Source: Fremontodendron californicum
Taxonomy: Eukaryota > Streptophyta > Magnoliopsida > Malvales > Malvaceae
Assembly (NCBI GenBank): GCA_030761205.1
Contig: JAULJL010000021.1
Coordinates: forward strand, 10,769,160-10,833,159
DNA length: 64,000 nt
Direction: 5' to 3'
Shown: positions 22,387-31,767 of the stretch, piece after piece
Layout: every line of letters begins with the position of its first letter
Numbering within the stretch: position 1 is the stretch's first letter
Translations under genes and position numbers: made by a program
The notes under the pieces: generated by a model
What the model was told of the DNA's origin: nothing
The model's database searches: none
What the model saw: the letters and a program-made list of their open reading frames with translations, nothing else

Positions 22387-23844
22387 CTATGGAGTCAAAA
22401 TACCATTGTGGACAAGACCTTCAATCTTTTCCTTCAGTTGTCTGCATTTTTCAGTTGAATGTCCAATCGCCCCCATGTGATACTTACACTTACTGTTTGG
22501 GTCATAACTCCTTGCTGATGGGTTTGGAGTTGTTTTCAAAGGCACAGGGGTGAGGTATTGGTTCCTCATTAGTAATTGCAACAGGTCGGAAATTGGGATT
22601 GAAAATTTCTCTTGGTTGCCCCGCGGTCGTTTCTGGGAAGCAGGCCTAGTTGCAGGGGCTGACATAGGATTAGGTGTTTGAATATTTGGAAGGTAAGGAT
22701 AATGACTTGGAGAGACATTGGTAGAGTAACATGATTGATATGGAGAGACCTGGGGATATGGAGTGAATTCTCCCATAGCCTGGACATGTTCCTCCTTCCA
22801 TTCAGGTGCCTCGTTTCTCTCGGCATTGGATGTCTTATCTCCTTCGAGTTTTCCGTTCTTGATATCATTCTCGATCATCTCACCAGAAATAACCATATCA
22901 GCTAAATTTCTTGAGGCATTGCCAACCATCCTGTCATAATAAGGTGTCGTTAATGTACCGATGAACAGTACCGTATTTTCTTTCTCAAAGAGTGGTGGTT
23001 GCACCTGTGTTGCCATATCCCTCCATCGTGGGCATATTCCTTAAAACCTTCAGTATGCTTCTTTCCCATATTCTGCAATGTTAACCTATCTGGTGCCATG
23101 TCGATCATGTGCTTATACTGAGTCTTGAAAGCTTTTGCCAGATCTTTCCAAGAACGAATACAGCCCCGATCCAACTGATTATACCATCTTGCAGCTGACC
23201 CTGTTAGACTGTCTTGGAAGCAGTGGATTAACAGCTTGTCATTGTTGGTGTAGCCAGCCATTTTCCGACAAAACATCGTGATGTGGGTTGATGGACATTT
23301 TGATCCGTCATACTTTTCAAATTCAGGGGCCTTGAATTTTAGCGGAATCACCAAATCTGGGACCAAGCTGAGCTCATTCGGATCCGTATTCCCGAAAACG
23401 TCTATTCCTTCTATGGCTTTGAGTCTCTCTTCAAACAGATCATACTTCTGTTGCACTTCTGTGTCTTCCACTTGCTTCCACACGTTTTTTTAGCTTTTCT
23501 TGTTCTAGTGAACCATCTTGGCTTGGAATAATAACTAGGTCTGAGGGGTGAAATTCCGAGTTCAATTGAAATTGTCCTCGGCCTGGTTGACTTGGTAGGT
23601 AAATCGGATCTTCATTGTTGTTTACTTGAGGTCGAGGTTCTTCCCCTATAATCGATCCTTCAGCTACCCATTTTCCTCGGGTCAGCCTAGTCATCATTTC
23701 AACCATCTTGTCTATTTGCTCGCGTGACTCCTCTTGAGATTTTGTTATATGTTCTCGTGCTTCTTGCTGAGATCTGGCTAACTGTTCTTGTAATTCCCTC
23801 TGTGCTCTTTCCACTCTATCCAGTCTATTTTGTTCATCCTCCAT
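22387..23844 (-). pseudogene. Gag of element X, two frameshifts
   Basis: Starts with MEDEQNRLDRVERAQRELQE, followed by a Gln/Glu-rich coiled-coil-like helix, as in the Y gag. Frameshifts near 23480 and 23020 split it. The middle part holds the Gag core (KYDGSKCPSTHITMFCRKMA, WYNQLDRG), and the last part ends with a knuckle-like C-X2-H-X5-H-X4-C (CKYHMGAIGHSTEKC). Translation stops at 22387, after which no protease follows. Close relationship to Y is clear throughout. Confidence 0.85.
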
Positions 23845-23989
23845 GGTTCCGGCATGTGTCATAGAGGTACGCAGTAATTCTTATATCTCTTATTTGAAAG
23901 GGAAATCTTTTCAAAGTTTTCAAAACTAAGCTGACTTCTTTTTTATTCCCCAAGTGTGTTTCATGATGCATGAGCTATGAATACCGAGA

Positions 23990-24290
23990 ATGTAACACGA
24001 TGCCCATATGATGCATGTAAAGAATAAACAAATTAATGCATGAGCATATACAATGAGTGACCATGTATGTCACGAATGCATGACCTTATTGTAATGAATG
24101 CAATCACGATGTCGATATGATGCATGTAAAGAATAAATAAATTGATATACTGGTATATACGGAGAACGATCGTGTATGTCACTAATGCATTCTACAATGA
24201 ATGACCATGCATGTTATGATTGCAATATGGTGCTAATTTGATTTGTCTAAAGAATAAACAAATTAATGCACGAATATATACAGAAAACTA
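23990..24290. repeat. Tandem repeat of about 110-120 bp in X leader
   Basis: Two and a half diverged copies beginning near 23996, 24103 and 24227. They share GATGCATGTAAAGAATAAA and TGACCATGTATG-like segments between gag and the primer site. Confidence 0.7.
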
Positions 24291-25030
24291 TTCAATAATT
24301 AGATTAACATGATTTGGACTGAACTTAATTATTCAACAATTTTATTGCACAAAACTTGCCCCCAAATTCAATCCACAGTTTTTTTTTTAAAACATATTTT
24401 TCCAGCAAAAACCAAAATATTATTTTCAAAAACCAATTTCTATAAAAAACTTTTGGGGTAGTGGGTCTTATTATGGCATAGATGTCCAAATATTTGTTCA
24501 ACACTACCGGTTTGCAATTCTCATTTAATCAACAACAAGTGTCTATGCGGTTTATCAAATGAGATTATTATCACCGTGAAATCAAAAATACAATTATAAA
24601 TGTACATGCTTTATTTACAAGTGCATTAATGCATGAAATGTACGAGATGTACGAAAAGAAAGAATTTTCATATTTACAAATTCAAAAAGTTAACGAACAT
24701 TTGCACCAACAGTATCAACTTATTCAGGCATCACGGTGCCTTTGGGGTGAAAAATGAAACTTATTGCGGGTAGCACGATGTACATTCATCATTACCCGAT
24801 TTACAGTTTTTGTTCGGAATGTAAAATGAATAGCGAAAGATCACAAATGTTCCTCCATGTGTTCCTAATTTCGGGGATATCCGATCGAAAATTCGATAAG
24901 GCTCTATCTAAGTTCACTTCATGAGGTTGAGTTAGGTTCTAAAGCTCCTCACTGTCGCCCATGAAGGCTAGTAAGGCACCCCGAGTTAAACGGGTTCAAT
25001 TTGTTGGAGTATATTTTCCAGGCTTATGCG

Positions 25031-25109
25031 GAGGTTATCACCTCACGAAAGCATAGGTACTTTATTACTCCGAAAGTGTTTCGCTAGCCCATGCGGAGGT
25101 TATTACCTC
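25031..25109 (-). promoter_or_regulatory. Paired stem-loops in the X leader
   Basis: Two direct repeats about 65 bp apart, each with GAGGT-loop-ACCTC inverted repeats (25031-25044 and 25096-25109), flanked by conserved GCTAGCG and TAGGTAC. The same pair occurs in the leader of Y (47225-47303) and its second copy. The position between primer site and first ORF suits an RNA packaging or dimerisation signal; this is inference. Confidence 0.5.
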
Positions 25110-25478
25110 ACGAGAGCGTAGGTACTTTACTTCCACATAAATGGATAAAGCTCGGGTATAGAGCTTATGTATGAAATGCACGTGCTCGTGTGTGAGAAGG
25201 AACAAACAAACCTTCGACTATTTGTCTACGACCCTTTATTCTAAACATTCCATAACTATTAGCATCAATGATGTACATACATGAAAAATAAATAAATAAA
25301 TACATAAACAACATAAAAAAAAATATGAATAAAGAATTAACAAATATCAAGATGTAAATGAAAAGCAAAATAAAAAGAAAGAAAGAAAAATAAAGAGAAT
25401 TAAAATTAAATACCGATTAAATCCATCAATCGAGATTTTAAAATAATACATGATCAATTTGTGGCTCGACTCTCAAAG

Positions 25479-25497
25479 TTCCCCAGTGGAGTCGCCA
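25479..25497 (-). promoter_or_regulatory. Primer-binding site of X (tRNA-Arg type)
   Basis: The minus strand reads TGGCGACTCCACTGGGGAA, 3 bases inside the 5' LTR, differing by two bases from the Y site at 46808-46826. The pattern is complementary to a plant tRNA-Arg 3' end, as reported for Tat/Ogre elements. Confidence 0.8.
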
Positions 25498-25500
25498 AGC

Positions 25501-26740
25501 TATCATAACGGTTTTTCGACCGCTAAGACCATTTTGAAAACACAAATGGAGTCGCCACCAATCCTTTTTGTTAGGTGTCATTGGCCACCTATTAAAATCG
25601 ATTTTAGTAAAATATTTTAAAATTAATTAAAACATTTTTTAAAACCAATTTCGAAGTTTTCGTTTTAAACCAGAGAGAAAACAAAATCGGGTTCGGGAGT
25701 CGGTTACGCGCGGGGAAGGATTAACACCCCCGCAACGCCCGTTTAGAAAACGGTACCATTTAATCACGTGTTATCTTAAATCTCGATTTAATGGATTCAA
25801 CATCGGTATTTAAAACTAATTCTCTTTTATTTTTATTTTATTTTTATTTTCAAAAACATGTTTATTATTTTTTTGAATTTTTTTTGAATTGTTATTATTT
25901 TTTGAAAACGAAAGTGAACGTAAATCTATTATCGAGAACACTCATTAAATATTCCCAACACTCTTGGTGGTATTTAACGAGATCCTCTCACCTCAAGATA
26001 TCTTAAGAATCACAACTGTGATATCCTTCGAATTCCGTCGTCGGCAATTTACATCCATTTTTTTATTTAAATGCGTATAATGCGAATATTTAAATATCGA
26101 ATGCACACGACTTAGCATATAAGACATATGATTAAATACATAACTATAAGATTAAACATGCAAATCATAATGTTAAAAAAAGGCATGGCAAAATATCGAA
26201 CACATAAACTTTCACTATTTTATTCATTTTTTATTTTGATTATTTCCATTTTTTATAAATGAAAACGAATTTTTGTATCGAGCATGTGGCTAAATACTCC
26301 CACCACTCGTGGTGATATTTAACGAAATTCTCTCACCTCAAGATATCTTAGGAATCACTACCGTGACGTCCTTCGAATTCCGCCGTCGGTAATTCACATT
26401 TATTAAAACCTTTTTTCTTTTGAAAAGTAAATTAAAATGCTTTTAATAATTATTTCCGAAATAAAAGAAATTATCTATGTAAGAATAACTCTCGAATCAC
26501 TCCGATATTTTCGATAATGTTTCGATTATTATTCTTACTCGGACCATTTCAAAGAACGATTGATGCTCCGACCATCCCGAGAAAGAAATCCGTTTTTAGA
26601 GAATTTTATTTACCGAAAATAATTTAAAAGACATGTAATAATTAGAAGATTTATTATTTTATAATTTTTAAATCGAAACAGAACAATAAAAATATGTCGA
26701 ATGCTGAGTAATAATAAATAAATATAAATAGTAATATAAA
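25501..26740 (-). repeat. 5' LTR of X, left part
   Basis: First 1240 bp of the LTR on the plus strand, matching 15562-16800. A2 is inserted after 26740, next to its target duplication ATAAA. Confidence 0.92.
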
Positions 26741-28240
26741 TGATGGAAACTCAATTAAGAGTTGTAAACCCAAGTGCAGGTTATGTTCAAGTAATAAATT
26801 CTCGGGTGTCCGAGGTCGAACCACAGGGAAGCGTATTAGTAAGTATAAGTTTATAAATATATAAGAAAAAGAAAATAAACAAGATATTAGGGAATCAATA
26901 ACAAAGAAAGTAAACAAGATATTAGAGAACAAAATAAACAAAATAACATAAAAGCAATTAAACAAGATATAAAAAAAACAATAAGAAAAGATGTTGAGGT
27001 TAGAGAATCCACTCTTGGTGTTATGCTAAGATTAATCTTGTTTTATTACACAATTGAAATCCACACATAAGGGAGGTTCCAACCGGAAGGTTTAGCAATT
27101 CAGTCCAAATTGTCCAACGTCCATAGCATATGATATTATGTTCATTTGGTGTCCTCAAAACTCACAAAAAGAGTCCAAGCATTCCTTATGCCAAGGTATA
27201 TGTCTACAACAAATCAAGGTTATGAAACCAAGCATTTACTGTGCCATTTTCATTGTCAATAATGAATCAAGATCTCTACTTTGCAAGTATGATTTTAAAC
27301 CAAAAGAAAATATTATCTACACTAGTGTTTATAAATGATGATTCATTTTAGCTCATGTTGAAGAGACTAACCTTAGCATTTACCAAGAGCTTCACCTCAT
27401 CACCTCAACAATATGATTAGCAACACATACTAGATATGAATAAAATGAAAAGAAATGTAAGAAACATAAGTAAAGAAAAAGAAAACTAGAGAAAGGAAAG
27501 AAGAAGAAAACTTAGAGAATTTTATTACAATGGCAAATATCCTACCAATGTATCAATTGTATCCCAATACTCATCCAAGGCCCTCTATTTATACACATTT
27601 TGGAGGGCTAAATGACAAGAGACAAGCTTTACAAATTTCAAAGGTAGGTATAATAGGTGGGTGCATTTTTCTAACAATTTTCGTCATATTGTATGACAAT
27701 TCTGATCAGCCAGCTTGATGGTCGATTTTGTCAATGTTGGAGGCTCGATCTGATAAAATGGTCTTCTAGAAAAATATACCCCTATCAGTTACGGATCCAT
27801 AGCCGTTGGAATCAGATCATTTGCGCACGTGGATCGGGAGATATGGTCAAAATACCAAAACGGTGCAGAACAGACGTCATTGCACATCAGCCAACTTGAT
27901 GGTCGATTTCGCTAGGGAAAACGACTCCGTTTCAAGAAGTGTAAAACATGAAAAAGATAGATATGCCTCTTAGCTTTGCAGGGATATAAAGTTCAGCCTT
28001 ATTGCTTCAGTGAAACTCGAGATATAGCTGATATAGCAAAAGGTGTCGGAACTGGAACTGAACTGGATTTGCCCTTAATTCTAGTAATCTGAAATCACTC
28101 AAAGAAACTTGTGAAAAACACCAAATTACATAAAAATATAAAAGATCATAAACACAATTAGACTAAACAATAATAACTCGTATTTGACACAAAACAATAA
28201 TAAAACATAACTAAAAACTATATAATTATACGAGTTATCA
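26741..28240 (-). repeat. 3' LTR of A2
   Basis: 1500 bp, TGATGGAAAC to CGAGTTATCA on the plus strand. By eye the one difference from 34700-36199 is A at 26748 against G at 34707. It carries the sense-strand TATA box at 27585-27593. Confidence 0.95.
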
Positions 28241-28255
28241 CACCCCCATACTTAG
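28241..28255 (-). promoter_or_regulatory. Polypurine tract of A2
   Basis: The minus strand reads AAGTATGGGGGTG directly before the 3' LTR. Confidence 0.8.
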
Positions 28256-30016
28256 ATTGTTGCTAGTCCCTAGCAACGACTCAATAAAAATAAAATAAGA
28301 AAATCTAATCTAATCCATTTTCGTAGGAGATCACGGTGGCACTTAGCATGTGACACAAGCCTTTAAACCCCTAGGTGTCCCTAGTGGACGAGTTTAGTCT
28401 CGTGAGGGTTTACTAGGACGATACCCACAAACATTGAAGACATAAGAAAAACTAAAAATAATAATTATAACTAATCCTTCCAATATAAATTAGAGATAAT
28501 CATTGGACAAGTCTTAAAAACTAATCAATAGCTTAAAGAAATTCACAAAAAATCTTGCTTGAATGTAAATAGTTTGAGTTAAGCCAATAATAACATAACA
28601 TATTTCAATCAAAATAGTGTATATTCAAACTTAATCTCAACTTCTCACATGGGATACTCTCTTGATTTTCACTCTTTAAAGTAGTGGTAAAGTGTTTACA
28701 CTCAATCAATCTCATGAAAACACTTCTACCATATGCTTGCTTGTCCACCTATTCTCCACTATTTAGATCATACAACTTCATAAATCAAGAGGTCTTTATT
28801 CAAGGTTGTAATGGGGCCAAAGGGTTATAATGTGGTTAAAGAACAAAAGGATAAAGATATCACAAAGGTTCCAAAGAGTTCATAGATTTTAGAGACATAA
28901 TAAGATCATACAAATAAAACTTCTCAAAACTCTTATAAAGCACATAATAACATAGGCTAAATATTCATGTTGAGCCTTTGCATCATTCTAACCAACTTTG
29001 TAACATCTTTTTCTAGAAGTTCAAGAGAAGATTTTTTTTTTTTTTTTTTTTAATATGGGAATGTATTTGACAATGATCCCTTTCTTTTTCTCTTGACTTT
29101 TTCTTTTCTTTTCTTCCCCCACACTTATCTTTTGTTTCTAACCCAAATTTTCAAATAAAAATATCCCTTGTTTTTTTGCAATATGTCTCAAAATATAAAA
29201 TTCATCTTTAGAACAAGGGTAAGGATATAAGTATATTTAGGCTAGGTGTAAGTTGTGGTTACCAATAAAACATCATATTTAATGTAGGCTCAAATTGGCT
29301 CACTAGTGGGGATGTTCTCGTAGAACATTAATAATGGATGGCTGTTTGGCTCTGGTTATAATCTTAATGCCTCTATCATATTCATGTTGTCACATGTATC
29401 AATATAGTCTCAAACGGTTTAAAGCAAGTTCTAGAGAATCATGTAATCATAAGAGCACTCAAGAAAGAAATTAGATTGATTTGTATAATGCATCAATCAT
29501 TATAGGCTCAAAAACTCACAAAGATGATTATACAAGTCAGATTAAGTCTAAACATGCTTCTTTCTCAATCAACATATCATATTAACATTGGCTCATAAAA
29601 AGGTTGACATCAAGCTCAATTCTCATGAAAATCTTCTCACTAATAAATCTGTTTTAGACTTATGCAATTCATATATCATTATAGTATTGAAAGTAACTAA
29701 AAAACACACTAAGTCTAAACATGCTTTTTTTTTTTTTTTTTTTTTTTTTGAAGAAGAAGAAGAAGATTAAATCAAACTGACAAGGTATGTCTCAAGTCTC
29801 CCTTACTCAGACCTTGTTCAAAATGAATACTTCTAAATGTCTTAAAACACAACAAATTTTTTTTTTTTTTTAGCAAAATATGTCCCTTACCCCCTACTAA
29901 AATATGACATTGTCCCCAATGTCAAATTTTAAAGGTAGAATTTAGGAGATATTACCTGCAGAGGTTGCTAACCACTTATTATAACTGAGACACAACAAGC
30001 AAAATGTTAGATAATG
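28256..30016 (-). other. 3' noncoding tail of A2
   Basis: About 1.75 kb of AT-rich DNA between the LOG-like ORF and the polypurine tract, with poly-T/A runs at 29033-29052 and 29727-29749. From 29270 on it matches the A1 tail. No coding sequence recognised. Confidence 0.8.
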
Positions 30017-30664
30017 TCACAAAGACAAAGTGCAATCCACTCCTTGCTCGTCCATATCTCTTTTTCTTTTTCCGAGCGTTTGCGAAACAACCGTAGCAGA
30101 TAAACACTCATAAGCTTGTAGCTTTTTGAGTAAATCTTCAATGGTTGTAGCAGAAATTATGGTTCTCCTTGTCTCTGAAAACATGAATCCGTTATCCACA
30201 GCATTATCTAAATATGAAAGTAAATTACTAAAATAACCATTAATATTAAGCAAACCAATGGGTTTCTTATTTGTGACCAAAGATGACCAAGAAGCCACGC
30301 AAGCTATTTCTTCCAATGTACCCAGACCTCCTGCTAAAGCAATGAATGCATCGGCAGAATGGTACATGATTGTCATCCGTTCAGGGATACTCCAGACTTG
30401 TATTTCCTTACCCACGGTAGGTCCACAAAAATCTGTGAATAGTTTTGGCACGATTCCTAGAACTGGACTTCCTCCGGCGTGTGCTGCTGTAGCGACTGCT
30501 CCCATTAAACCCGTACTACCGCCTCCATAAATCAAGTGGATCTTTTGTTGGGCAAGTATTACTCCAACTCTTATGGCTTCATCAGCGAATATGTTATTTT
30601 TCCCTGGATAAGCACCTCCAAAGACACAAATTTTTTTAATGCGCTGGGACGAAGTGCTTTCCAT
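30017..30664 (-). CDS. LOG-like cytokinin riboside 5'-monophosphate phosphoribohydrolase, carried by A2
   Basis: Intact 215-aa sister of the A1 protein, differing at about seven residues. YGGGSTGLMG (46-55) is kept. In the phosphoribohydrolase motif the first Pro is Ala (AGGLGTLEE at 111-119), while the two Gly, the Thr and the catalytic-type Glu119 remain. Whether Pro111 to Ala lowers activity is not known from sequence. Start at 30664 gives the same N-terminus as A1 (MESTSSQRIKK). It lies about 380 bp downstream of the NABP-like ORF in the element and could be expressed only from the LTR transcript or an internal promoter that I cannot identify. Confidence 0.85.
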   Translation of the reverse strand: MESTSSQRIKKICVFGGAYPGKNNIFADEAIRVGVILAQQKIHLIYGGGSTGLMGAVATAAHAGGSPVLGIVPKLFTDFCGPTVGKEIQVWSIPERMTIMYHSADAFIALAGGLGTLEEIACVASWSSLVTNKKPIGLLNINGYFSNLLSYLDNAVDNGFMFSETRRTIISATTIEDLLKKLQAYECLSATVVSQTLGKRKRDMDEQGVDCTLSL

Positions 30665-31046
30665 TTTTTTTTCTTTTTCGAGTGCCTGAAAGAGAATGAG
30701 TACATGGTGTAATATATAGAGGACTGAGTAGTGAATCAGACAAGAGTAATAATGTCGCCGAAAGTGTATTTAACCTGTCAGAAGAAAATGTTAACCTAAC
30801 AAAAGATTTTTGCGTGATTTCAGGAAGAAAATCAAAAAGAGAAGAAAAATCAATCGTAAAAGACCAATGCAAAAAAAAAAAAAAAAAAAAAAAACGAGAA
30901 TAATTACACAAATCGAACAACACGTAAATTAAACTGAAATAAAGTTATTGCAAATCAAACCAAAAGCTGAGAAGTCATTTATTGTAGTTGTGATTGTGGC
31001 TCACATCTTCCTCTGGTTTTACGTCCAGAAACGGCTTAAACGCCTT

Positions 31047-31583
31047 CTATGAGTCGAGGATATGCTTCCCATCCAGTTTTCTTACAAGCTGGCAAACAGG
31101 GTCTTTTAACATCAGATTCCCAAGATGTTGCCATTCCCTTTGGAATTGCGGCCATAAATCAAGAATTTCTCTTTGTACGTCTCCACTAGGATGCGTCTCA
31201 AGAGAAAGTTGGATATTACCCAAATTCTCCTTACTCAGTCCATCCTTAATGAATTCAATTTTATCATCTCGATTAGAGGACGGAATCCCAATAGAACGAC
31301 ATTTACCGTTACACGTCCATCGTGCACACTTGTGGCAATTTGAACTCATGCGCTTTGCTCGTCGCTTCTTTGCATAAGTGCTTCTACCTGTACCTGGTAA
31401 ATGCAAAACAGGAAGATATTCATCTTCACGTACCTTGGCTTCAATTATCCAACGTATGTCTTCAGGAATCCTTTTATTCATAAGCATTCTTAATCTTTCT
31501 AATCGAACTTGGTAAAGCTTCAGTAAAATATTCCGAGGAAAAGGAGGAAATCGTTTCTGCAATCTTGTGAGAATATCATCCAT
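31047..31583 (-). CDS. Carlavirus-type cysteine-rich nucleic-acid-binding-like protein, carried by A2
   Basis: Intact 178-aa sister of the A1 ORF. The basic arm is GRSTYAKKRRAKR, the Cys cluster is C-X2-C-X4-C-X3-C at residues 83-95, and Gly-Ile and FIKDG follow. Few residues differ from A1 (for example Gln10 to Arg and Phe70 to Tyr), and none of the four cysteines. The purine-rich bases before the Met (31584-31610) are noncoding in this copy, supporting the start at 31583. Role in the element is unknown; a nucleic-acid-binding or silencing-related role is inferred from the viral family resemblance only. Confidence 0.6.
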   Translation of the reverse strand: MDDILTRLQKRFPPFPRNILLKLYQVRLERLRMLMNKRIPEDIRWIIEAKVREDEYLPVLHLPGTGRSTYAKKRRAKRMSSNCHKCARWTCNGKCRSIGIPSSNRDDKIEFIKDGLSKENLGNIQLSLETHPSGDVQREILDLWPQFQREWQHLGNLMLKDPVCQLVRKLDGKHILDS

Positions 31584-31767
31584 CTTGAAAAAAAATGAAA
31601 AAGAAATTGAAAGAGAAATTTATATACAATATCAGTTTTGTGGGTAGCTGATGGAACCGACTTAAATAATCACGGAGTACCGTTATCCGCCATTTAACCG
31701 GGGTTAAAAAAAATGTATTTTTTTTTTTTTTTTTTTTTTTGAAGATTAGTAAAAATTATATTTACAT

